A DNA stretch of 64,000 bases, taken from assembly GCF_963668215.1 (NCBI RefSeq), contig NZ_OY764190.1:1860001-1924000 (forward strand), written 5' to 3'. This DNA is from an uncultured Desulfosarcina sp. GTDB lineage: Bacteria > Desulfobacterota > Desulfobacteria > Desulfobacterales > Desulfosarcinaceae. Made by a program: the position numbers and the translations under genes. Below, piece by piece: positions 44,085 through 53,648 of the stretch; the stretch's first letter is position 1; the number at the start of each line of letters is the position of its first letter. The notes beneath the pieces are model-generated. The model saw nothing but the letters and a program-made list of their open reading frames with translations. It was not told where the DNA came from and did not search any database.

Positions 44085-44502
44085 ATGAAAACGATACTAA
44101 CGATATCTGTCTTTTTAATCTCGCTACTACCTATCGCCACATCCTCGTTAAGCGCAAAAACCGTTAACCTTGCAGGGGTTTGTGGTGAAACCAATGACAT
44201 CTCTTCAAAAGTACTGATCGAGGCATATGCGGATATCGGCTATAAAGTGTCGATTACCATCTTGCCCACCGAAAGAGCGATACGCGAATCAAACATGGGA
44301 CGATATGACGGCGAAGTAATGCGAATAAAAGGTCATGAAAAAAATTATCCCAACCTCGTTATGGTTCCCGTGCCGATCAACCGCATTGAAATAACTGTTT
44401 TTACGCGAGATCTTGAATTTGAAGTGACGGGATGGAAGGATTTGGGGCCCTATTCCATTGCCTATGAAAGAGGTGTTAAACTCATTGAATACAATACAAA
44501 AG
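44085..44502 (+). pseudogene. Family 3 substrate-binding protein, first fragment (gene broken by two IS elements)
   Basis: Starts MKTILTISVFLISLLPIATS (signal peptide) and keeps binding-protein motifs such as GYKVSITILPTERAIRES and GRYDGEVMRIKG, then stops at YNTKG. Joined with 45815-45835 and 46948-47237 it gives 729 bp, 242 codons plus stop, all in one frame. The remaining pieces read MNTTAF and NTAEDFLKLVALGRYDV. No other mutation is seen, so both insertions are recent. Confidence 0.9.
44498..44502 (+). repeat. 5-bp target duplication AAAAG, left copy
   Basis: Repeated at 45810-45814, right behind the IS4-type element. Confidence 0.8.
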
Positions 44503-45809
44503 GTCAGTAAAATCCGGTTAAGGAATTGCATAAAAATAATTTAAAATCAGCAGGTTAAACGATATTTTTGCTTGACATTGGGTCGTCAATATGGGCGGCG
44601 TTTTGTATACCCTATTATATCAAGAGGTTATACATGCCACGCACATTCGACCCTTTCCAAAAGCTCAATGCCCTGGAGTTTTTCTCTTTTTTTCAACCAG
44701 CGACTGAGGCAACATCACGGATGCCAGCTCTTGATTCCAAAGGAAACCGACCATTGCAGATGACTTTTGAGGAACATCTGCGCGCGCTGGTTTACTTTCA
44801 TCTTGAAGAACACCATTCTGCTCAACACCTGCTGCAAGTGCTTGAAGAAGATGATTTTGCCAAAAGTGCCATCGCACCAGAAAACGGAATCAAAAAGAGC
44901 AGCTTCTCAGAGGCCACCAACAGCCGGGGACTTGAACAGTTCATGTATGTCTATCAGAACTTACAAGCTCAGGCATCTTCGATTTTACCCAAGCAACATC
45001 CCGAACTCGGTGATCTGGTGGGGATCGACGGTTCCCTCATCGATGCAACCTTATCCATGCATTGGGCCGACTACCGTAAAAAATCCAAGAAGGCGAAGGT
45101 CCACGTCGGTTTTGATCTGAACCGGGCGATTCCAAGAAAGCTTTATCTTACCGATGGTAACGGGGCTGAAAGACCTTTCGTCAGCTTGATCCTGTCTGAC
45201 GGTCAAACCGGTGTGATGGACCGGGGTTATCAAAGCCATCAACGCTTTGACCAATGGCAGAATGATGGAAAGCTGTTTATGTGCCGGATTAAAGCCAGCA
45301 CCAAGAAAACGATCATTAAACAAAACCCCATTGCCTCTGATAGTATCGTTTTTTTTGATGCCATCGTTGTTCTGGGCACCACGGAAGTCAATCAAACACA
45401 AACCCCACTTCGTTTGGTGGGTTACGAGGTGGATCGCGTTAAATACTGGATCGCTACGAATCGTTTTGATTTAACTGCCGAGCAAATCGCCACTGCCTAT
45501 AAGCTCCGATGGGATATCGAAAATTTTTTCGCTTGGTGGAAACGGCACCTTAAAGTGTATCATCTCATCGCCAGGAGCGAGCATGGCTTGATGGTGCAAA
45601 TTCTGGCAGGTCTGATCACCTATTTGTTGCTGGCAATCTATTGCCATCGCCAATTTAACGAGCGCGTTTCCATCAAGAGAGTCCGCCAACTGCGCATAAA
45701 AATCCGGAATGAATTACGCGCTGGTGTTTTTGGCAAACCCCCTGATTCAAATTTTAAAGAGCAAGAATTACATACCGTTAATGCAAGTACTTAGCCGGAA
45801 ATTACTGAC
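44503..45809 (+). mobile_element. IS4-type insertion sequence, 1307 bp
   Basis: Bounded by 27-bp imperfect inverted repeats (44503-44529 and 45783-45809, 22 of 27 matching, beginning GTCAGTAA) and 5-bp direct repeats AAAAG. One transposase gene on the plus strand. Inserted in the family 3 binding-protein gene; removing it and one AAAAG restores the frame. Confidence 0.9.
44634..45794 (+). CDS. IS4 family transposase
   Basis: A 386-residue DDE transposase from the ATG at 44634. Catalytic residues are in GIDGSLIDA (first Asp), GVMDRGYQS (second Asp) and the YREK signature YKLRWDIENFFAWWK (Glu). The frame is intact. The small C-terminal region reaches almost to the right inverted repeat. Confidence 0.9.
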   Translation: MPRTFDPFQKLNALEFFSFFQPATEATSRMPALDSKGNRPLQMTFEEHLRALVYFHLEEHHSAQHLLQVLEEDDFAKSAIAPENGIKKSSFSEATNSRGLEQFMYVYQNLQAQASSILPKQHPELGDLVGIDGSLIDATLSMHWADYRKKSKKAKVHVGFDLNRAIPRKLYLTDGNGAERPFVSLILSDGQTGVMDRGYQSHQRFDQWQNDGKLFMCRIKASTKKTIIKQNPIASDSIVFFDAIVVLGTTEVNQTQTPLRLVGYEVDRVKYWIATNRFDLTAEQIATAYKLRWDIENFFAWWKRHLKVYHLIARSEHGLMVQILAGLITYLLLAIYCHRQFNERVSIKRVRQLRIKIRNELRAGVFGKPPDSNFKEQELHTVNAST

Positions 45810-45814
45810 AAAAG
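45810..45814 (+). repeat. 5-bp target duplication AAAAG, right copy
   Basis: Pairs with 44498-44502. Confidence 0.8.
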
Positions 45815-45835
45815 GTATGAATACGACCGCTTTTA
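45815..45835 (+). pseudogene. Family 3 substrate-binding protein, middle fragment (21 bp)
   Basis: Seven codons GMNTTAF-type sequence lying between the two IS elements; the first base completes the Gly codon from the left fragment. It shows that the two elements entered the same gene independently. Confidence 0.85.
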
Positions 45836-45846
45836 TACACAGCGTC

Positions 45847-46440
45847 TTAAATAATTGCGCATAAACGTTTAAGGGTGCTATTTGGTTTACTCCAAAAACG
45901 GAACTGGGCTTCTACCGCTTGAGCAACTTGTTCAATTTTCTCAAAGTACCGATTGTGGGTTGCCATTCGCCTGGTCAGTTTCCAAACTCGCTCAATCGGA
46001 TTCAGTTCTGGGCTGTATGGCGGCAAAAATAATTGGACGAAATTGTTTGAACAATTATATCGCCATTTTGAATGGAGCTTTGCATGGTGATATCTGGCAT
46101 TATCGGCCAATACCAAAACTCGACGCTCTGAGTGACTGCTTATTTGCCGAAGCTTTTTCATAAAGCCCCAATAGGTTTCAGCGTTAAATGAGTTGGTTTC
46201 TCGCTTATACAACAGCTTCCCATCGCGAAGTCTCAGGGCACCAAAGTAGCCGACACTTTTTCGTGTCGGATGGTGCAACACAATTGGGTCTTTGCACTCA
46301 GGAGGTATCCACATTCGGCATCTGGAACCATGTTGCTGGAAGTGGACCTCGTCAAGGGACCAAAGATCAATGTTATTATCGGCTGCATATTCAGCAATTT
46401 TTTTTAAAGTCCTGCTGCGCTTGTGGATCAGCCTTAGCAA
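45847..46440 (-). CDS. IS630 transposase, C-terminal DDE part (second frame)
   Basis: About 197 residues of open frame. It has the Tc1/mariner-type triad: LWSLDEVHFQQHG (first Asp), LVLADNARYHHAK (second Asp) and PPYSPELNPIERVWK (Glu). It has no start of its own with a good site; the sequence from about KKIAEYAADNN on continues the first frame. A run of eight A (46398-46405 on the minus strand sense) lies at the crossing, so the full enzyme is likely made by slippage, or the gene has a one-base insertion. Confidence 0.85.
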   Translation of the reverse strand: MLRLIHKRSRTLKKIAEYAADNNIDLWSLDEVHFQQHGSRCRMWIPPECKDPIVLHHPTRKSVGYFGALRLRDGKLLYKRETNSFNAETYWGFMKKLRQISSHSERRVLVLADNARYHHAKLHSKWRYNCSNNFVQLFLPPYSPELNPIERVWKLTRRMATHNRYFEKIEQVAQAVEAQFRFWSKPNSTLKRLCAII

Positions 46441-46891
46441 TCAAAGGGCGTGGTTTTCTCAATCGAAAGCCGAGCCGGCGAAACAGGCGCTGGCACGGTC
46501 GTACACCAATTTGAATGCCAAACTCTTGGTCAATGAAATGGGAAAGCAATTTTCCATCCCATAAATTACCTGCAAGCCCATACTTTGAAGGATGAGAACG
46601 CAATGCCAGTTCAATCGTCTGTATTTGCGCCTGATTCAGTTTGCTGGGTCTTCCAGGGCGGTCTGCATCTGCAAGCCCGGAAAGCCCTTCCGCCTCAAAT
46701 CGTTTCACCCAATATGCAATTGTTCTGGGTGAATCACCGAGCAACTGGGCAACTTGACGACAACTCATATCTTGGGCAACCATCAGAATTGCATGGAGCC
46801 TATGGTCGTAGCGAGCTTCATATGACCTTCTGATTTCATCTTGCAGGATAAGTATAGCAATGTCGGCATCAGAAATTTTTAGCTTTTTCAT
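46391..46891 (-). CDS. IS630 transposase, N-terminal HTH part (first frame)
   Basis: A 166-residue frame with a winged-helix DNA-binding region (MSCRQVAQLLGDSPRTIAYW and GLSGLADADRPGRPSKL) that recognises the ends of the element. It ends with QQDFKKNC at the A8 run, where one base less would lead on into the DDE frame. Alone it would be a DNA-binding protein that could repress transposition. Confidence 0.85.
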   Translation of the reverse strand: MKKLKISDADIAILILQDEIRRSYEARYDHRLHAILMVAQDMSCRQVAQLLGDSPRTIAYWVKRFEAEGLSGLADADRPGRPSKLNQAQIQTIELALRSHPSKYGLAGNLWDGKLLSHFIDQEFGIQIGVRPCQRLFRRLGFRLRKPRPLIAKADPQAQQDFKKNC

Positions 46892-46947
46892 GGACTATGT
46901 ATAACATAGCCTATATTTATGCGCAATTATTTATGTCGCTATGTATA

Positions 46948-47237
46948 ACACCGCGGAAGACTTTTTAAAATTGGTAGCACTGGGTCGATACGATGTCTGT
47001 GTTCATGACAGTTTAGAAGCATACACCGTCATTAAAAAAACGAAAATTAAAAAGATCAAAGCGCTCAAACCGCCTCTGCTAACAACAAATTTGTATCATT
47101 ATTTGAATAAAAAGCACATGAATCTCGTACCCAACATTACGGATTCTCTTGAAAAAATGCGTGCTAACGGAAGAATAGAGGCGATCAGAAATGAATACCT
47201 TCTGCAACTTCAGTCGGATGGCTGCCAACAACAATAG
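46948..47237 (+). pseudogene. Family 3 substrate-binding protein, third fragment
   Basis: Encodes the rest of the binding protein from NTAEDFLKLVALGRYDVCV to the stop, including SLEKMRANGRIEAIRNEYL typical of the C-terminal helix. See the first fragment. An ATG in the IS end could start a short product, but without a signal peptide it would not be exported. Confidence 0.9.
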
Positions 47238-47296
47238 GATCTTCTTCGCTTGTAATTTTAAACTCCTTCTTCCGTTATAAACAAATCGTGAGAACA

Positions 47297-49558
47297 ATGA
47301 AAAAAAACTTGCTGAACGAAATCATGTCCTTGAATATTATCAGTTCCGTAGTCGTAATTTTCATTGTTATATTTATATTTTGCGTCATCCTTTCCTATTC
47401 CAAAATAATTGATTTGAGGAAAAGCGCTGTCGCAACTGCCAACGAAATCGCCTCCTTTATAGGCCACCCCCTGTATGTGGTAGATGACGATCAAGCGATT
47501 CGAATTGCCGAAACCTTTTTGTCGTCAAAAAAAATAGCTGGTTTTGTTATAGAGTCGTCGTCAAGTGGCATTCTTTCTTCCAAGGGAGAAATGTATGGAT
47601 CCAAGTGGATTCCTAAAATCACCAAGAAAATAAGCGAAGGCGATATCCCGCTGGGAAGAATTACGATCACATTTAGTGATGAGGAAATTTACCGGAACAT
47701 CGCCCAGCTTTCCTTAGTATCGATAATCATCATCGTCGCCGTTTTCGTCGTCTTTAATTTTACCAACCGATTTCTTGTTTCAGGCAGGATAAAACAGACG
47801 GTTGCGCCTATCCTTGCAGGGCTTACTTCTTTTTCGGAAGGGAATTATGAAACCTTCTTAAAACCAACGCCCTATGTGGATGTGAATATTGTCGTTGACC
47901 ATTTCAATGACACGGCCGCAAAGATCCACCAAAACCATGAAGATCTGAAAAAAAGCAAGGAAGCCCTCATCGCCGAAAGACGATATCTGATGGATATTAT
48001 CGACTTTCTTCCGGATGCCACCTTTATCGTCGATACAGAGAAAAAAATTGTTGCCTGGAATCGCGCCGCCGAAGCATTGACCAATGTTCCAAGGGAACAG
48101 TTGCTTGGAAAGGGAAATTACGAATATGCATTACCTTTCCATGGAGAACGTCGTCCCGTTCTGATCGACATTATCGACGCTCCGTATATCCCTCCCCAGG
48201 CTGAAAAATTTTACAAATATATTAAGCGAATAGATACAGCCATTTATGGCGAGTCGTATGTTCCCGAGTTAAACAATGGCCAGGGGGCCGATTTCTTGGG
48301 TGTTGCCGCACCGCTTTTTGATCAGAAAGGCAATCGAACAGGGGCCATTGAATTGGTAAGGGATATTTCCGATTACAAGCAGGCGGAGAAGGAAAAACAA
48401 AAACTTCAGCTGCAACTCAAGCAAGTTCAAAAAATGGAGGCCATCGGTACCCTTGCCGGTGGCATCGCTCATGATTTCAACAACATTCTTACCGCGATTA
48501 TCGGGTATGTCGAACTTGCTATTTTTAAACGGAAAGAAAAGAGTGAAGGAACGGATTATCTGGACGGAATTTTCAAAGCTGCAAGCCGCGCAAAGGACTT
48601 GGTTCAGCAGATTCTTGCCTTCAGCAGGCAAACGGAACAGGTGCTTAAACCGGTTTCCGTAAAGCTTGCCACACGGGAAGCGCTTAAACTGCTCCGGGCA
48701 TCGTTGCCTTCATCCATCGAAATCAAACAAAACCTGCAAAGCAATTCCCTTGTAATGGGAGACCCCACCCAGCTCCATCAGATCATGATGAATCTTTTCA
48801 CCAATGCCGCCCATGCCATGCAGAAAACAGGCGGAACCATAGACGTTGAAATCACAGACATCGAACTGGATGAGCCCACGGCCCGGTCCATGAATTTGAA
48901 ACCCAAAAACTATTTTAAGGTAATCGTCCGTGACACCGGCTGTGGAATGCCTCCGAAAATAATGGACCGGATTTTCGATCCTTTTTTTACAACGAAAGCG
49001 CTGGGTGCAGGCACAGGCATGGGACTGTCCGTGGTTCACGGCATCGTGGAGAGTTTTGACGGGAAGATTCTGGTTGACAGCGAGCCGGGACAGGGCACCC
49101 GTTTCCAGATATTTTTACCGGTGGTGGAACGAACCGAAGACGCCGAAATGATCGTGGAAGAAGATCTTCCAAGAGGTTCGGAGCGAATCCTTGTTGTGGA
49201 CGATGAGCCGGACGTGGTTATTGTCGGAAAGGAGACCCTGGAAACCCTGGGTTACAGGGTGACCGCCACGACAAATCCAGTGGAAGCGATGGAACTGCTT
49301 CTGACCCGCCCCCGGGAATTTGATCTTCTGATAACAGATATGACCATGCCCAAAATGACGGGAGACACGCTTGCGCGGGAAGTTCTCTCTTATCGACCGG
49401 GGTTCCCCGTCATTCTCTGCACGGGCTTCAGCGCCCAGATGACGGAAAAAAGAGCCAACAAGCTTGGCATTAAGGGCTTTTTAATGAAACCCATTCTTCG
49501 GTCCGAGATTGCCAAACTGATCCGAAACGTGTTGGACGAAAATCAGGATTTGGCTTAA
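47297..49558 (+). CDS. Membrane-bound hybrid histidine kinase / response regulator
   Basis: A 753-residue protein. Transmembrane helix (about 13-35), small periplasmic sensor (about 40-135), second helix (about 138-160), linker, PAS (about 230-355), HisKA with GGIAHDFNN, HATPase ([28 protein letters not shown]), and a receiver with Asp in [13 protein letters not shown]. No DNA-binding output domain. It stands 59 bp after the broken binding-protein gene on the same strand; such binding proteins may feed ligand information to a membrane sensor, but no direct evidence exists here. An in-frame GTG at 47288 is an alternative start. Confidence 0.9.
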   Translation: MKKNLLNEIMSLNIISSVVVIFIVIFIFCVILSYSKIIDLRKSAVATANEIASFIGHPLYVVDDDQAIRIAETFLSSKKIAGFVIESSSSGILSSKGEMYGSKWIPKITKKISEGDIPLGRITITFSDEEIYRNIAQLSLVSIIIIVAVFVVFNFTNRFLVSGRIKQTVAPILAGLTSFSEGNYETFLKPTPYVDVNIVVDHFNDTAAKIHQNHEDLKKSKEALIAERRYLMDIIDFLPDATFIVDTEKKIVAWNRAAEALTNVPREQLLGKGNYEYALPFHGERRPVLIDIIDAPYIPPQAEKFYKYIKRIDTAIYGESYVPELNNGQGADFLGVAAPLFDQKGNRTGAIELVRDISDYKQAEKEKQKLQLQLKQVQKMEAIGTLAGGIAHDFNNILTAIIGYVELAIFKRKEKSEGTDYLDGIFKAASRAKDLVQQILAFSRQTEQVLKPVSVKLATREALKLLRASLPSSIEIKQNLQSNSLVMGDPTQLHQIMMNLFTNAAHAMQKTGGTIDVEITDIELDEPTARSMNLKPKNYFKVIVRDTGCGMPPKIMDRIFDPFFTTKALGAGTGMGLSVVHGIVESFDGKILVDSEPGQGTRFQIFLPVVERTEDAEMIVEEDLPRGSERILVVDDEPDVVIVGKETLETLGYRVTATTNPVEAMELLLTRPREFDLLITDMTMPKMTGDTLAREVLSYRPGFPVILCTGFSAQMTEKRANKLGIKGFLMKPILRSEIAKLIRNVLDENQDLA

Positions 49559-49626
49559 ATCCTACACAAAAGGGCGGCACAGACAAAACATTCGTTTCGA
49601 CATGGAGAGTGGAGGGTCTTCTGCCT

Positions 49627-50778
49627 TCATGCGCGGATGAAGCTGTTCATCAGCGGGCCGTTCCTCTTCGGTTTGCCTACCAGTTGCGGCACATAATGAT
49701 CGAAAAGATAGACAAAGGGAATACACAGCACAAGGCTGACTGAAGTGACGATGACCCCGGCCGTAAAAACCGTCAGGCCAGATCCGGAAAAATGACCCAG
49801 CACCCACTTGGCCACACAGGGGTTGATGTAGTGGTAGAAAACGCCGTTGAGGCACATGAGAATCAGGCAGTTTTGCCCCATCCAAACCAGGATTTTCGGG
49901 GCAGGGGTCAGGCTTGCCAGACAAAGGATCAGGGCGCATCCGGCCAGGGCCGTAAGCGGAAAAAGCAGAATATGGCCGTGGGAAGCGAACAGGATCACCA
50001 CCGCGTCGTAGACATGAAAGGCAAAGGGGCCATTGTTCAGCCGATAGGTAAACAAGACGATTAAAAAAGCGGCCACGGCAATGGGAGCGATAATTCCCGC
50101 CGATACCCGCCCTGCCAGAACGCGCTTGCGCCCCAGATAACGCCCGATCAAATAGAACCCATACAGGGTGATGGCCTCATGGATGAAAAGATAGTTCCAT
50201 CCCACGACCCGCCCTTTCAACGGATTGAAGATATCCAGCTTCAGGTTCAGCAGGTAACCCGCCAGATAAAAGAGAACGGCCGCAACTAATATTCTGCCGT
50301 TGGATCGCTTCAGGAACCGAAAACTGACATAATCGACGATCTCCAGCCCCACAACAAGCAACAAAAACCAGGAGGGCACACAAAACGAGGGAATCCCGAA
50401 AACGGTGTTTTGAAGTCCTTTGAGGTAGCCGGCTACACTGGGCAGCTCCAGACCGTAAAATTTACCGCCAATAAAAATCGGCGGAATCATCATCAGCGCA
50501 GTAAAAAAGATAAACGGCAGCAGGCGGGAAAAGAATCGGTTTTTTGCAAAGTCGCCAAAACTGATTTCAACCACCCGCTCCTTGGCGACATAGCCGGCCA
50601 GAACGATAAACAGGACCATGTGGAACGAATAGACAAACTTGTACTGGCTGGCCGCGGCGGGGTTTTTCAGCAGCATGAATTCTTCGATGAAGTGGCCGAA
50701 AAAGACAAGCGCCATGGCATACAGCCTGGCCACGTCGATGAATTCGATTCTCGATCCGGCGGTGGGTGCGCTCATCAA
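49627..50778 (-). CDS. Membrane acyltransferase (acyltransferase 3 family)
   Basis: A 383-residue polytopic protein with about ten hydrophobic segments. N-terminal RIEFIDVARLYAMALVFFGH has the catalytic His of the acyltransferase 3 / OafA family, and the membrane run continues with MVLFIVLAGYV. The family moves acetyl or succinyl groups to sugars or other polyols at the membrane. It is 40 bp behind glpK on the same strand, so it may be transcribed with the glp genes, but a link to glycerol is not shown. Confidence 0.85.
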   Translation of the reverse strand: MMSAPTAGSRIEFIDVARLYAMALVFFGHFIEEFMLLKNPAAASQYKFVYSFHMVLFIVLAGYVAKERVVEISFGDFAKNRFFSRLLPFIFFTALMMIPPIFIGGKFYGLELPSVAGYLKGLQNTVFGIPSFCVPSWFLLLVVGLEIVDYVSFRFLKRSNGRILVAAVLFYLAGYLLNLKLDIFNPLKGRVVGWNYLFIHEAITLYGFYLIGRYLGRKRVLAGRVSAGIIAPIAVAAFLIVLFTYRLNNGPFAFHVYDAVVILFASHGHILLFPLTALAGCALILCLASLTPAPKILVWMGQNCLILMCLNGVFYHYINPCVAKWVLGHFSGSGLTVFTAGVIVTSVSLVLCIPFVYLFDHYVPQLVGKPKRNGPLMNSFIRA

Positions 50779-50818
50779 GTACTTTCTTTCACCGGTTTCG
50801 CCACGGGCGGTGGCCCAG

Positions 50819-52333
50819 TCAGGACTCCACCCAGTCCAGCGTCCGTTGAACCGCCTTTTGCCAGCCGCGGATGCCTTTTTGGCGGGTATCGTTATCCATC
50901 TGCGGCTGCCAGGTCTTGTCCACCGACCAGTACTGTCTCAAATCATCCATGGAGGACCAGAAACCCACGGCCAGCCCGGCGGCATAGGCCGCTCCAAGGG
51001 CCGTGGTTTCCGTGATGGTGGGCCGGATCACCGGAACATCGAGCAGGTCGGCCTGAAACTGCATGAGCAGTTCGTTGGCCACCATGCCGCCATCCACCTT
51101 CAGGTTGTTCAGATCGACCCCCGAATCCTTTTTCATGGCTTCCATGATATCCAGGGTCTGGTAGGCATTGGCTTCCAGCACGGCGCGGGCGATATGGCCC
51201 TTGTTGACAAAACGGGTGAGACCGGCGATGACCCCGCGGGCGTCGGACCTCCAATAGGGGGCGAATAAGCCGGAGAAAGCCGGAACGAAGTATGCCCCGC
51301 CGTTGTCGTCGACCGTCCGGGCCAGGGCTTCCACCTCCGGCGCCGATGAAATCAGGCCCAGGTTGTCCCGCAGCCACTGCACCAGGGCGCCGGCGATGGC
51401 AACGGAGCCTTCCAGGCAGTAAACCGGCTTCTCCCCGCTGACCTGGTAGCCCACCGTGGTGAGCAGGCCATGGGCCGACGGGACCGGCTGGGTGCCGGTG
51501 TTGAGCAGCATGAAACAGCCGGTGCCGTATGTGTTTTTGGCCTCACCGACGGCAAAGCAGGTCTGGCCCACCAGGGCGGCCTGCTGGTCGCCCAAGGCCC
51601 CGCAAACCGGCACATCGGCCCCCAGTGGGCCGTCTTTGAGGGTATGTCCCCAAGTACCTTTGTCGATGGAAGGCACAATGCGCGGCAGCATCTCACGGGG
51701 AATGCCCAGGATGCCGAGGATCTCGTCATCCCATGCCAGGGTCTTGAGATCCATCAGCAGGGTGCGGGAGGCATTGGTCACATCGGTGACATGGGCGCCG
51801 CCGGCCACACCGCCGGTAAGGTTCCATATCACCCAGGATTCGACGGTGCCGCATAACGCCTGCCCTCTTTCAGCCGCCGCTTTTGCGTCGGGGACATTGT
51901 CCAGAATCCATTTTACTTTGGGGCCTGAGAAATAGGGGGCGAGAGGCAAGCCGGTTTTTGCACGGAAGCGGTCCTGGCCTCCCTCGCGGGCCAAGGCATT
52001 GCAAATTTCATCGGTCCGGGTGCACTGCCAGACGATGGCGTTGTATAGCGGGCGGCCGGTGGTCTTGTCCCACACAATGGTGGTTTCGCGCTGGTTTGTG
52101 ATGCCGATGGCGGCGATATCCCTGCCGTCGATCCCCGTTTTTCCCAAAGCGCCTTTGATGACCCGGCATGAATTTTCCCAGATTTCCATGGGATCATGTT
52201 CCACCCAGCCGGGCTGGGGGAAAATCTGCTCATGTTCCTTCTGGTCCACACCCACGATTTTTCCCTGATGGTCGAAAAGGATGAACCGGTTGCTGGTGGT
52301 GCCCAGATCCAGAGCGCCGATAACTGTACCCAT
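50819..52333 (-). CDS. glpK: Glycerol kinase
   Basis: A 504-residue FGGY kinase of usual length. Motifs: [16 protein letters not shown] (phosphate 1), [40 protein letters not shown], and [20 protein letters not shown] (adenosine region). It makes sn-glycerol 3-phosphate from glycerol and ATP. It stands 15 bp after glpB in the unit glpA-glpB-glpK, and the divergently read glycerol ABC transporter supplies its substrate. Confidence 0.96.
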   Translation of the reverse strand: MGTVIGALDLGTTSNRFILFDHQGKIVGVDQKEHEQIFPQPGWVEHDPMEIWENSCRVIKGALGKTGIDGRDIAAIGITNQRETTIVWDKTTGRPLYNAIVWQCTRTDEICNALAREGGQDRFRAKTGLPLAPYFSGPKVKWILDNVPDAKAAAERGQALCGTVESWVIWNLTGGVAGGAHVTDVTNASRTLLMDLKTLAWDDEILGILGIPREMLPRIVPSIDKGTWGHTLKDGPLGADVPVCGALGDQQAALVGQTCFAVGEAKNTYGTGCFMLLNTGTQPVPSAHGLLTTVGYQVSGEKPVYCLEGSVAIAGALVQWLRDNLGLISSAPEVEALARTVDDNGGAYFVPAFSGLFAPYWRSDARGVIAGLTRFVNKGHIARAVLEANAYQTLDIMEAMKKDSGVDLNNLKVDGGMVANELLMQFQADLLDVPVIRPTITETTALGAAYAAGLAVGFWSSMDDLRQYWSVDKTWQPQMDNDTRQKGIRGWQKAVQRTLDWVES

Positions 52334-52348
52334 GGCAGAATCCTTTCG

Positions 52349-53626
52349 TTAAGAAGTCAAAGCCTCAACCGCCCCATACGCCGTGGCAACCGCCAGCCCG
52401 GTGCCGCTTTTGGTGCGAATCCAGTCCTGGTGCGCCAGAACCGAGCCGGCGGCATAGAGATTGTCGAACACGGGTCGGCCGGCTTCGTCCAGCGGACGGA
52501 AAGAGCGGTCCACCTCCAAGCCGGCCAAGTTGATGGCGTGTCCTTTGGGATCCAGAAAGGTCTCTCGATGCCAGCAGCTGCGGTTTTCCGGCTGGCTGAC
52601 CGGAAGATCGAAAAGCGACTCCCGGATCCCTTCTCGCCGGGCCTCCAGCCCTTTGCCCAAAAACCTTCCAGTGGCCAGTAGCAAGTTGTTGGCAACAAGG
52701 GTCTCTTCCGGTTCGCTGCGCCCGATTTCCAAAACAAATCGGCCGTTTTCCTGTCTCACCGCGGTATGTACCCGGTGGTGATAGAAGGTTTTCACCCCCT
52801 GTTGAGGCATGTAGGTGCCGAAAGCCTCCTTCAGGCGGGTGCCGGAAATGGCCGGGGGCATGGTGGGGATTTCGAATACGGGCACGCCCAGCAACCGTTC
52901 GAAGTCCTTGTGTATGGTGTCGGTGTCATAAATGCCGAGAATGGCCGGCAGCCCAACGGCTTGAGCGGTTTTCAGGTGGGGCCGGATGACGTCGGCCAGA
53001 TCGTTGCGCGGCCCTTCGGCGCCCAGGCTCCGGGCGATGAGTTCGGCATATTTGGGCCCCAGCTTTTCTTCCCAGGGCACCGCGATCGTGGCGGCGCGCA
53101 GCTGCGGCCACGAGGGCTTCAGCGTGTCGACGATCTGGGCGGCGCTGAACCCGCGCAGCCCCTGAATATCGACAATCAGGCAGGGCGTTTTTTCTTCCAG
53201 GGCCGCAACGCCGGCCCACATTGTGGTTGGCACGCGAAACGTCCGCTTGATAGTCCCCACCGGCGTGATCAGACGGGCGTTGCGGTCCGCATATCCTTTG
53301 TAAGTAAGGCCGGCCGTTTTCAAAAATTCGGTGAGGGTTTCCAGCCCCTCGCGAATCTGCTCCGGGGCGACTTTGCAAAACGGGTGGTCGGGATGGGTTT
53401 GCCGCAGGGCCTGCAATCCTTGCCAGGGATCGTCGATGAACTCGCGGCTGCTGCCGTGGGCTACCCCGTACAGATCGAACAACCCACTGGCATACAGGGT
53501 TTCGCCGGTAAGGCCCGCCTGGGCCACGGACAGGCCCTTGCGTGCAGCGAACAGGGCCGCGGCCATGCCGGCCATGCCGGCACCGACGACCATTACATCG
53601 AAGGAAGGGGTGTTGTTTGCTTGCAT
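52349..53626 (-). CDS. glpB: Anaerobic glycerol-3-phosphate dehydrogenase subunit B
   Basis: A 425-residue flavoprotein-type subunit. N-terminal VVGAGMAGMAAALFAARKG is the dinucleotide fold, followed by SGLFDLYGV and, near the C-terminus, FDNLYAAGSVLAHQDW. The length fits GlpB of E. coli (419). It forms the catalytic dimer with GlpA and carries FMN. It lies 22 bp after glpA and 15 bp before glpK. The membrane anchor GlpC is absent from this locus. Confidence 0.93.
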   Translation of the reverse strand: MQANNTPSFDVMVVGAGMAGMAAALFAARKGLSVAQAGLTGETLYASGLFDLYGVAHGSSREFIDDPWQGLQALRQTHPDHPFCKVAPEQIREGLETLTEFLKTAGLTYKGYADRNARLITPVGTIKRTFRVPTTMWAGVAALEEKTPCLIVDIQGLRGFSAAQIVDTLKPSWPQLRAATIAVPWEEKLGPKYAELIARSLGAEGPRNDLADVIRPHLKTAQAVGLPAILGIYDTDTIHKDFERLLGVPVFEIPTMPPAISGTRLKEAFGTYMPQQGVKTFYHHRVHTAVRQENGRFVLEIGRSEPEETLVANNLLLATGRFLGKGLEARREGIRESLFDLPVSQPENRSCWHRETFLDPKGHAINLAGLEVDRSFRPLDEAGRPVFDNLYAAGSVLAHQDWIRTKSGTGLAVATAYGAVEALTS

Positions 53627-53648
53627 ATCGATAAGCTTTGTTTGGGGG

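Larger units (their letters stand above)
45836..46945 (-). mobile_element. IS630-type insertion sequence, 1110 bp
   Basis: Bounded by 30-bp inverted repeats (45836-45865 and 46916-46945, 27 of 30 matching) and TA at both ends (45834-45835 and 46946-46947), the IS630/Tc1 target rule. The transposase is in two overlapping frames on the minus strand. Removal with one TA joins TTT-AAC in frame in the target gene, confirming the ends. Confidence 0.9.
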
